A DNA stretch of 64,000 bases. Source: Spongilla lacustris (taxonomy: Eukaryota > Porifera > Demospongiae > Spongillida > Spongillidae). Positions 37,901 to 49,900 of the stretch are shown piece after piece (the stretch's first letter is position 1; each line of letters opens with the position of its first letter). A program made the translations under genes and the position numbers. The notes under the pieces are model-generated. The model was not told the DNA's origin and did no database searches. It worked only from the letters and a program-made list of their open reading frames with translations. The DNA lies in the NCBI GenBank assembly GCA_949361645.1, contig OX442437.1, positions 2,190,296-2,254,295 of the forward strand, in the 5' to 3' direction.

Positions 37901-40900
37901 GGGTCCACTTTATTTTATTGTATTTCTTTATCCTGGTCATGATTCCTATTATTTGAATGTTTGCTAGTTCAGCTAGCTTTGCTTGCTATAGTCATAAAAT
38001 GGTGATATGGACCTGGATGGTGCAGCATGTGTATTGACCACTCATGGTATTCGGTATACTATGCGACTAGTAGTGCATGGGATCGAGATCGGGTGTCTTG
38101 CTAATCGCATTCACTAGATTCGCGGCACTATGGTAAAATTTTCATACACAGCAATGAATGCTAAATTATGCTCATTATGCCATTCCATGTTACTGTATTT
38201 CCTCTGGCAAAAAATCTATATATATATATATATATATTGAGGGCATTGCTACGTTGTCGAATGAAAAATGGTTCTGCCGCCAAGAGTGTGTCATGTCCCT
38301 GCACTAGCGAGCATGTCTTGTCAATCCCTGTGGAACGCTGCATTCACTACACATGGTAAAGTTGCCAATAATATAACTATGAAAAAATCGCTTCCCATTG
38401 TTGCAAGATAAATTGTGGGCATCACTAATACCATTATTACATCTACAGCTTGATCTATCTCTATTTGAAGGCAAACACGTATTCACCTTGATCTTGACAA
38501 ATCAAAATGGGTCAACGAGGCCGGGAGCTGGAGCCTTTTGATTAATAAGATCAGTATGTTGTAATTGACAGGCGCACAAATGTTATACATGCATGTAGCA
38601 GTACGAATGAACCCTTTAGGTGCCAAGGGCATATTTATGTGTATTACAGTCCTACATGTGAATGCGTATACAATGAGTAGAGGAGTATGTTATAAAATTA
38701 TAGGAAGTAGTAGAACTATTCAAATTCCTTCTAATACTACATCAACTGTGTGCCCATTTTTGATGTGGGAGAAACTATAGCACAAGTAGTAATCAGCAAT
38801 TTGACAGTTTGTGGAATAAATCATACAAAAAATGGTTCCGCCACCAAGAGTGTTTACATGCAAACATACAGGCAAACTGTACAATGTACATGCATATGCT
38901 CAAGGTATTATGTATACTGTGATATAATTATTTGGAATAGTTTCCGATGTCCTGTTAAACATTATATTATAAAAAGCTTCTTGTTTGAATCACTATATCT
39001 CAGTCCAGAACGCTAAACACTATTGACTTCCTATTCTCAACATTTGCCAGTATTGCAATCTAGAATACCCCACCAGGTTCAAACCCACCATAACATAATC
39101 AAATCACTTCAAATTCTATTTGTAGGTAGAGAGGTCCTTTACCTATCAATTTGTTCTGTTCATTAATTTTCATTTCATCCATTACGGAGATACAGCGGCG
39201 CAAATTTGGTACATTTTTCTCCCTCGAATCGCATCGTTGTACGTGCGTGAACCGCTTCCATTCCCCAAAGCACATGAATATGCAACTACTTCCTGTGGGC
39301 TGAACTTTGATAACTTATAGCCACACCTATACTGCACTGGGTAAGTATTTAGTCTATTGTTCGTATGACATGCATAGGCGCAGAAACCAGGGGGGGGGGG
39401 GGGGGGGGGGCCTTGACACCCCCAATCTTGGGCAATATGTATATAAAGTATGCTGAATTTATATTGGACACACCTTTTGGGCCCCCCCCCCCCCCCCCCT
39501 CACCCAATCTTGTTTACGTTCCTACACTTCTGACATGCCAGCTAGTGGAGATGCCAGTCCTCACACTATAATTTTGGGAGAAGGCATGGAGTACATGTAC
39601 TGTACGTATACATGCCCCTCTCCAAACACTACCAGTTAAAACCATTAGCTCTCACTCAGCCCCCATTGCCCTCCTGCCTACTACACTTCCCTTCACTGCA
39701 CATGGAGTACAACTGCCCAGGGTACTCATTGCAACCATTAATACAAGTGGATATAATAGCCCCACACTGCAGAGCTAGTTAGCACTAGTGGAGTCATTAC
39801 AGAAGGTGTTATTAGACTGCCAGCAGGCAAGGGAGCCACCATCTACCAAACTTCCCAGGGTTCATTGGGGCCCCCTCAATTATGCATGCTGGTGGAGATG
39901 CCAACCCTCACACTGCAAGTGGAATCGGCACCCCCACAATTTCAGGGGAGTCAGTAATCTGGAGCCACACATGCCCCCATGATCCGTGGAACCATTAGCC
40001 CTCACTTAGCAGCCCCTCTTTCATCCACTACTTATTCTTCACTGCAAGTTGAGTAAGCAGCCCATGCAGGGTATAATGGGGCCACCCCCTGACCAGCTCC
40101 CTCACTGCAAGCGGACAGTATCATTGCAACCATCAATGCAATTGGATTTAATAGCCCTACACTGCAGACTCAGTTAGCACCAGTTAAGCCAATGGTACAG
40201 AAGGAGTTATCAATCAAACTGCTAGCAGGGGAGCCACCAGCTACCAAACTCCCAGGGGTCATTGGGCCCCACAATAAGGCATGCTGGTGGAGATGCCAAC
40301 CCTCGCACTGCAAGTGAAATTGGCATCCCCCAACAATTTCAGGGGAGCCATTAAAGATTCTGGAGCCACACATGCCCCCATGAGCCATGGAACCATTAGC
40401 CCTCACTTAGCAGCCTCAGATACATGGGACATAGGCCAGCCCCCACGGCCCTATCTCCCACTATCTATCCTTCACTGCAAGTTGAGTCAGCAGCCCAGGG
40501 GCCAACAAGGTCACTGTTAGTACACAGCACCAGTGATCATTCACTGCACGCCCAAGAGGCCAATGAGGCCAATGGAGCCATCCCCACACAGTAAAATTAT
40601 AACCATCAGCTGCTATCACTGCAAGTGTACTTCCCCATTACTGCAAATGAACCTAACAGCCTCACGATGCAAGTGAACTTATATGCAATGCAAATAGTGG
40701 AGCCACCAGCCCTTTTACAGATCAGGTTACCAGACCCTGCACTGCCAGCAGGGGTGCCCACACTAGCAGGGGTCAATACGTATGATGTGAGTGGAGATAT
40801 CTGCCAGCCCTTACACTGTAAGTAGTCCCCACAATTTCAGAGGAAGCCATGAACTACATGTACTATACGTGCACTGCCCCTCTCCAAACACTACATTAGC

Positions 40901-43900
40901 CCTCACTGCAAGTGCCCCATGGCTCTCCTGCCCACTACCTTTCCTTCACTGCACATAGAGGTAACAGCCCAGGGTACAATGGGGCCATCCCCCTACCAAT
41001 TCCCTCACTGCAAGCGGACAGTATCATTGCAACCATTGACGCAAGTGGACTTAATAGCCCCACACTGCAGGGCCAGTTAGCACCAGTGAAGCCATTACAG
41101 AAGGTGTTATTAGACTGCCAGCAGGCAAGGGAGAAACCAGCTACCAAACTCCCCAGAGGTCATACATGTAAAGTTTTTTTTTTGCTTGTTTATATAAACC
41201 AACCACCAGTGTAGACCACCCACAATCAGTACAGATAGGGCACCTAACTATATTCACTCCTGTGCATGGCTACACTTCTGCCACAGATAAGATTACTCCA
41301 TACATGTGCAAACATGTTTTACCACTGATGTCACAAATTAATTCACTATGTTTGACAAAACACAAGTCCTCATAGAAACACCACGAAGAAACACAGCTAG
41401 TACAGAATGAATGGTAAATGTCTGCCAAACTATATTACAAAATGAAGTACCTTCACCAGTTATGGTACAAAAGGAACAGCGCTCACAAGTTAAAGTTGAC
41501 CCCCCAAAAATTGAAAAACACAACTATGCGTGTCTCATTTAGCAAATTCTGCTTTGTTTCGTTGCATAGAAATTCCTCAAGTTACAAAGTTACAGTTATA
41601 GGGAGTAAGGGAGGGTGGGGGCATCTGCCCCACTGCTGACTCAAATTGTCGTGCCTTAAAGATAGGGGCTGGCCCCGGTGATTGGGGCCTGCCCCATTTA
41701 TGTAAGTCTATTTGCAGTGAGGGCTAAATATAATGTCTCCATCATTCATTGGCACTTAAAAACCCCATTGAAAATGTGGCAGCTGGTAGCTCCCCACTGC
41801 TGTCTGAACATGGCCCCTGGGCTGTTTTGTGGGCATACATGTGTGTCTCCAGTTTATGGATACCCTGAAATTGTGGAGGGTTAATCAGTTCTACTTGATT
41901 TGTGAGGGCTGGCATCTTCACCAGCAAGCATTATTGTGAGGACCCACAATGACCCCTGGGGGCTCCCTTGCCTGCTGACAGTCTAATAACTCCTTCGTTC
42001 TGTAATGGCTCCACTGGTGCTTACTATTAAGTCCATTTGAATTAATGGTTGCAATGATACTGTCCGCTTGCAGTGAGGGAATTGGTAGGGGAGTGGCCCC
42101 ATTGTACCCTGGGCTGTTACCTCGATGTGCAATGAAGTAAAAATAGTGGGCAGGAGGGCCATGGGGCACTTGCAGGGAGGGCTAATTTAGTGTTTGGAGA
42201 GGGGCAAGTGTACTTACTGTACATGTAGTTCATGGCTTTCCCTGAAATTGTGGGGACTACTTACAGTGTAAGGGCTGGCAGATATCTCCAATGACATCAC
42301 ACCTATTGACCCCTGGTTGCATGTGTGGGCGGCCCTGCTGGCAGTGCAGGGTCTGGTAATCTGATCTGTAAAAGGGCTGGTGGCTCCACTATTTGCATTG
42401 TATATACATGTAAGTTCACTTGCTTCATGATGCTATTAGGTTCATTTGCAGTAATGGGGAAGTACACTTGCAGTGATAGCAGCTGATGATTATAATTTTA
42501 CTGTGTGGGGATGGCTCCATTGGCCTCATTGGCCTCTTGGGCGTGCAGTGAATGATCACTGGTGCTGTGTACTAACAGTGACCTTGTTGGCCCCTGGGCT
42601 GCTGACTCAACTTGCAGTGAAGGATAGATAGTGGGAGATAGGGCCGTGGGGGCTGGCCTATGTCCCATGTATCTGAGGCTGCTAAGTGAGGGCTAATGGT
42701 TCCATGGCTCATGGGGGCATGTGTGGCTCCAGAATCTTTAATGGCTCCCCTGAAATTGTTGGGGGATGCCAATTTCACTTGCAGTGTGAGGGTTGGCATC
42801 TCTACCAGCATGCCTTATTGTGGGGCCCAATGACCCCTGGGAGTTTGGTAGCTGGTGGCTCCCCTGCTAGCAGTTTGATTGATAACTCCTTCTGTACCAT
42901 TGGCTTAACTGGTGCTAACTGAGTCTGCAGTGTGGGGCTATTAAATCCAATTGCATTGATGGTTGCAATGATACTGTCCGCTTGCAGTGAGGGAGCTGGT
43001 CAGGGGGTGGCCCCATTATACCCTGCATGGGCTGCTTACTCAACTTGCAGTGAAGAATAAGTAGTGGATGAAAGAGAGCTGTGGGGGCTGCTAAGTGAGG
43101 GCTAATGGTTCCACGGATCATGGGGGCATGTGTGGCTCCAGATTACTGACTTCCCTGAAATTGTGGGGGTGCCGATTCCACTTGCAGTGTGAGGGTTGGC
43201 ATCTCCACCAGCATGCATAATTGAGGGGGCCCCAATGAACCCTGGGAAGTTTGGTAGATGGTGGCTCCCTTGCCTGCTGGCAGTCTAATAACACCTTCTG
43301 TAATGACTCCACTAGTGCTAACTAGCTCTGCAGTGTGGGGCTATTATATCCACTTGTATTAATGGTTGCAATGAGTACCCTGGGCAATTGTACTCCATGT
43401 GCAGTGAAGGGAAGTGTAGTAGGCAGGAGGGCAATGGGGGCTGAGTGAGAGCTAATGGTTTTAACTGGTAGTGTTTGGAGAGGGGCATGTATACGTATAG
43501 TACATGTACTTCATGCCTTCTCCCAAAATTTTGGGGTATATAGTGTGAGGACTGGCATCTCCACTAGCTGGCATGTCAGAAGTGTAGAAACATAAACAAG
43601 ATTGGGTAAAGGGGGGGGGGCCCAAAAGGTGCGTCCAATATAAATTCAGCATACTTTATATACATATTGCCCAAGATTGGGGGTGTCAAGGCCACCTCTC
43701 CCCCCCCCCTGGTTTCTGCGCCTATGCATGTCATACGGACAATAGATTAAATACTTACCCAGTGCAGTATAGGTGTGGCTATAAGTTATCATAGTTCAGC
43801 CCATAGGAAGTAGTTGCATATTCATGTGCTTAGGGGAATGGAAGCGGTTCACACACGTACAAGGGTGCGATTTGTGTACTTACAGTGAGAGGGCTGGGAG

Positions 43901-46900
43901 GGGATGGCCTTGTTGGCCCCTGGGCTGCTGACTCAAAACTTGCAGTGAAGGATAAATATTGGGAGAAAGGGCCATGGGGGCTGGCCCCTGTCCCATGTAT
44001 CTGGGGCTGCTAAGTGAGGGCTAATCGTTCTGTGGCTCATGGGGACATGTGTGGCTCCAGATTAATGGCTCCCCTGTAGGTTTGAGCAGTATTGGAAGGC
44101 TCGGCACGGCAGCCGAATAGGGGGTTAGTGTCCGAACGATCCGAATAGGATGTCTATTTGCACGCACTCACTAATTTGATTAGTACGCGGTATTATCACT
44201 ATTCGTATAATAGTTTATACCATTCATAGAGCTCAATTATTCATTAGTTTACATTTGAAACAGCTGTCGTGGTCATTGTGTCGTGTTACGGAGCCTTCGC
44301 AGAGTACTAGTTCATCTTTAGCGCGCGTCGTCCTGACTGTAGCGGACAAATTAAGTACGCGTTATGTTGAAGTGCAATCCCCAAAGCGATCTTGCCTGGA
44401 AAGGGGAAGGAAAATCGTTGGTACCACATCTAAACCACGAACTTCCTCCAAGGCACCCTGAAAGCTGTTACAGTGCATACCAGAAGGTATGAATTTCCTA
44501 CTGTTTCTCCTTGCTGAACAACATGTTCAATGACCAGCAAGCTAACTCCTTCAGGATTATGTTGAAGATGCAGTAATGCTTAGATATAATCATGTTTATA
44601 ACTTTAGGTCTGAGGTATTGATATCTGTAATGTGCTACAAATAAAAAAATACTCAATGTAAAAGCATGTACAAGTAAAGGGGATTGAATTACGTGAACCT
44701 TAATGGACATGTACGTTGGAAAAAGTATCCGAATTTTGATCCGAATGGCACCGATAGACAAACCGCCGTGGATATCCGAATGCCAGGGTAAAAAAAGCCT
44801 TTACCGCTCAAGCCTACTCCCCTGGGCAGGTGCTTCTCAACCAAAGGACAACGTTTTGAGTCCTTCCTACAAGTGTGGTACTGTACTAGTTGGGCCAAGC
44901 TCAACTAGTAGTGTACCATAGCTCATTGACTTTCCGCGTGTACCACCTCCATTCAAAATGATGCAAATTATGCATAAAAAACACTTGGCCTGATTGTGTA
45001 GTGAAAAAAAAAGGTCGGCTGTTTATGTGTGTTAATTATGTGTTCTCCTATGTGTGCTGATCTGCTGAAATACACCCCTTCCTTTCCCACCAAAGTTACA
45101 TTGATGTGGAAACGCGCGCTGTGCAGAACTGCAAATAAATTTTGTCCTTGCACATTTGTACAGCTATAGTTGAGTGTTTTCAGGACTATATATCCTTTCC
45201 TAGTAATGTCTGAAGATGAGTGTGATATATGGCTTGCAAAAATGGTATCGCATAATGAGATGCGGTTACAATTGGTACTTCTTCAATGGACCTTTTCATT
45301 TAAGAGCGCAAGGAATCAGGACCCACAATAGTGAGTCCTATGTAGGATTGGCTTCAGATTGGCTTTAGTGGGCGTGGTTTTCGATCGAGCGTTTTTAAAC
45401 GGTGATGAAGCATTGCCTTTACTCGCCAGCTCGCATATAATCCATCACAAACTTGACAGATATGCACATATAACGTGAGCTTCGCTAAACAGTGCCGTTT
45501 ACGTGGGGTGACAAGTCGGTACCAAAATTCCACCATTTTATTTTTGTTCTTAGTTTTCCGTTCATCACGTATAACCCGTGACAGGAACGTAGTAAGAAGG
45601 TGAGATTAGCTTCAAAAAGTAGCATTTTATTTCCAAATGTGCCCTTTCATAAAAAAATGACCTACAGCTGTCAGCTGGTGATGAAATGCCGTGAAATGAC
45701 CCAAGCAGGTCCAATTCATTATCTATGAAAATTCTCGGTTGCCTAGCAATATGCAATATGACGCCACACATGCGTTTTACTGTTGCCTGGCTACACACAA
45801 TTAACTAAGCAGCTGCAGACACGTTTACAGCAGGTGGTTCTAATTCAGCAAAGGTGACCAAGCCAAAGAAAACGAAAACGGCTTGTTAACAAAGAGAACA
45901 AGATATCCGAAGAACAAGGGTAGGCCTATCGATAAAATTAAAAAGAGGCCAATATACTCAGATTAACCGATACAAATAAGAGGAATCAGGGGCGGATCCA
46001 GGATTTCAGAAAAGGGGGTTGCTGTCTGCCTTCAGCCGATTCAACGAGCGGGCAGGGGGGGGGGGGGGGGGGGGTTTGCTGTCTGCGTAAAACTGCGTGC
46101 AAGAAATTGTGGACAGAAGGGTTGCACCCCCCAAACCCCCCCCCCCCCCCTGTATATATATATCCGCCCCTGGGAATCTAAGCATTGCAACGAATACTAA
46201 GCCATGTATTACATGTATATTGACTGAACACTCCTGGCAGAGAAAAAAAAATTAGGGGAACAAGTAAATCAAAAACTTCTCTATCGAGAAAGTGATTGGT
46301 GGAATGTAGGATTGGTGGTGCAAAAAGCAAGGAAACAAGGTACAGTATGTTAAAGTGAGGTTTGGTAGGATCCTACAACTATAACAGTCCTACATTTGCA
46401 GTTAGGCTTCTTCGTTTGCAAATTTAGGACTGTGAGTTGTAGGATCCTACCAAACCTCACTTTAACATACTGTACCTTGTTTCCTTGCTTTTTGCACCCC
46501 AATCCTACATCCCACCAATCACTTTCTCGATAGAGAAGTTTTTGATTTACTTGTGGAATTAGTGTTGATTACACGTGACGTCAACATCCGGAGTAGAGTC
46601 TTCCACGGCTGTTTCATTGCATTGAAACCTTGGACAAAAAGGCTACGCCCCTTGATACGAAAAATTTTCATAGCAACGGACCTAATTACTACCCTAGCAA
46701 CACATCTGTTCTTGTGGAGGGACCATTTTGTACAGACCGTTTCGATACAGCGCCGGCGTTGTCTACGTACAGTTTCTACAATGTCTACTGGTATTAATGA
46801 TGTGCATCTCTGGCGCTATCTTTCAATTCTGGATGTGGCAATAGCTTGCAAATCCACGGGGTGATTCTTGACCTAGGAGGATAAACGTTGCCCTGGTAAA

Positions 46901-49900
46901 GTTTCCGCCCTTATAAAGTACCTTGAAATTTTAACAGTGTAAAGCCGGTAGGTTGTTTCTATATTTTCCAATGTCATCTCGTGGTGCCGCGTATTCTACT
47001 AGAAGTTGTGAGCCTTCAGAATATTGTTATTTTTAGCGCTATCACCCACGACACCATATTCTGTATAGTGTATTGGCTATGTATTGGTAAAGATGGATCT
47101 TAGCCAGATTGCACTCTGGATGCATACTAGGTGAAACCCTCCTGCAATGGGGCCAGGGATGAACCCAACCAAGGCTGTTATGAAAAGACACAGCCCGGGC
47201 CGTTCACCCACGAGACAGCATGTCCAATGTCCCCATGCATACCCATCCAATGTCCCCCATGTACACCCATCCAATGCCCCCCATACACACCCATCCAATG
47301 CCCCCATGCACACCCATCCAATGCCCCCCATGTACACCCATCCAATGCCCCCCATACACACCCATCCAATGCCCCCATGCACACCCATCCAATGCCCCCC
47401 ATGCACACCCATCCAATGCCCTCCATGTACACCCAGCCAATGTCCCCCATGTACACATCCAATGCCACCCATCCAATGCCCCCTTGTACACCCATCCAAT
47501 GCCTCCATGTACGCCCATCCAATGTCCCCCATGTACACCCCCATGCACACCCATCCAATGCCCTCATGTATGCCCATCCAATGCCCCCCCATATACACCC
47601 ATCCAATGCCCCCATGTACACCCTTCCAATGCCCCCCGTGTACACCATCCAATGCCCTCCATGTACACCCATCCAATGCCCCCCCGTGTACACCCTTCCA
47701 ATGCACCCTTCCAATGCCCCCATGTACACCCTTCCAATGCTCCCCATGTACACCATCCAATGCCCTCCATGTACACCCATCCAATGCCCCCCGTTACACC
47801 ATCCAATGCCCCCATCAAATGTCCCCCATGTACGCCCATCCAATGCCCCCCGTGTACACCCTTCAAATGCACCCTTCCAATGCCCCCATGTACACCCTTC
47901 CAATGCCCCCCCATGTACACCATCCAATGCCCTCCATGTACACCCATCCAATGCCCCTGTGTACACCCATCCATTGCCCCATCAAATGTCCCCCATGTAC
48001 ACCCATCCAATGCACCCATCCAATGTCCCCATGTACACCCATCCAATGTCCCCATGTACACCCATCCAATGCCCCCCTGTATACACCCTTCCAATGCACC
48101 CCATGTACACACATCCAATGTCTCCCATGTACACCTATCCAATGCCCTCGATGTACATCCATCAAATGCCCCCGATGTACACCCATCCAATGCCCTCATG
48201 TACACCCATTCAATGCCCATCCAATGTCCCCCATGTACACCCATTCAATGTCCCCCTTGTACACCCATCCAATGCCCCCGATGTACACCCATCCAATGTG
48301 CCCATGTACACCCATCCAATGCCCCCGATGTACACCCATCCAATGTGCCCATGTACACCCATCCAATGCCCCCGATGTACACCCATCCAATGCCCCCGAT
48401 GTACAACCATCCAATGCCCCCCATGTACACCCATCCAATGCCCCCATGTACACACATCCGATGCCTTACACACACACCCATCCAATGTCCCCCATGTACA
48501 CCCTACACCCATCCAATGCCCCCATGTACACACATCCGATGCCTTACACACACACCCATCCAATGTCCCCCATGTACACCCATCCGATGCCCCCCATGCA
48601 CACACACACCCATCCAATGCCCCTATGTACACTCATCCAGGCTCGTGGGGTGATCATTTCTGTTTTATGATGGATGATGGTCTGTGGTGAGCTGTGCCAT
48701 CTATTGCTGTACCCATATGAAGTTGCATAGAGTGAGGGATATTTAAAAGAAACCATTTGCATACCTAGTGCATGTGTAGCTGAACATAGCACTTGAAGTG
48801 ATTCGTCAGCTCTTTTGCCACAAGAACACGTGAGGTTTAATTAAGCACAAGGTGCAAAACATTTGGGGGTGGATCTCAGGTGTATCAACAAGAATGTTGA
48901 TGTTTAAAGCCACAAGAAACTTGTCAGCATAGGAGATACAGCTGTATGGTGGCTCTGGTTTTACTGCTCTCCCCTTTGCTTTGATCCCTCTATGCAATTT
49001 GCACCCGCACACTCGGCACAGATCATCTAGTGGTGCACTTCCATTCTTGTGGTGCTCGTTATTCATAATTTGGGTATGTGTGTTATAATAATTATAGCAG
49101 GGCGTAGGAGACGCGGCACCACGGACTGGAAACATATTCTTACCTGGCAAAGATACCACTATAAGCTGTTTTTTGGCATTTTCCTAGTTGAGGTTCCGTC
49201 ATTAGTATTCATTGCTACTACTACGGATTCGAGGTTGTCTAATCGTTCTTGACTTATGAATATAATTAGCAATTCAAGAGGTCAAAAATAATAGAGGCCA
49301 AATCTGGTTTCAGCGTTGAAAACTCATCGCTAACAGGGTAAAGCTTCTTGCCTCAGCTCAACCTCACCCGCCACCGATCCCCGCCCCCCCCCCCCCCCAT
49401 CAGTACCGCCGCCGCCTCACCCGCACCTACCCCCGCCTATTTTAACTACGTGCACTAAAAAGGGCAACTAACGCAGTCCGTTGTACACCCTCACCTTAAT
49501 CAGCAGCCGTGCCGCATACGAACATCGCGCAGGTCAGGGCGCCGAGCTCAGCCGCTATATTTTGCTCCACAAAAACTATAGTACTGTAGGCACTAGCCTA
49601 ACCGTGTGCTCAACAGCATCTCTAGCTACTGTAGGCCTTATATATACATGGATCGCAGTGGATCGTTCAGTGTAGATATTTAGTTGAAACGAACGCGAGT
49701 TAACTCACGTGACGTATTACATACTATTGCTTACATGTACTAAGAATTTTGGCTGGGCCGTTTTCAACAATTCTACGTCCAGTCTTTTAATTCCTTTCAC
49801 TGATCGCGATGCACAGTGATATGGATTACATGTACTTGTTAAACCATATCACTTGTGTACGGTGCATCGCGATCATAAGAGTATAATGTTAACCTGTAAC

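Noticed and set aside
39070..39090. GGTTCAAACCC-like sequence resembling a tRNA T-loop (also 52165 inverted)
   Set aside because: No acceptor stem, D-arm or anticodon arm at the right spacing; it belongs to the dispersed repeat.
40170..43312. Many 60-79-codon frames in the palindrome arms, identical on the two strands
   Set aside because: They are mirror images of the same repeat; the tandem units contain stops and frame changes and no domain.
47131..48690. Open frames of 477-519 codons on the plus strand and up to 262 codons on the minus strand
   Set aside because: They are produced by a stop-free 24-bp minisatellite; unit-length changes shift all frames and there is no unique coding sequence at the ends.
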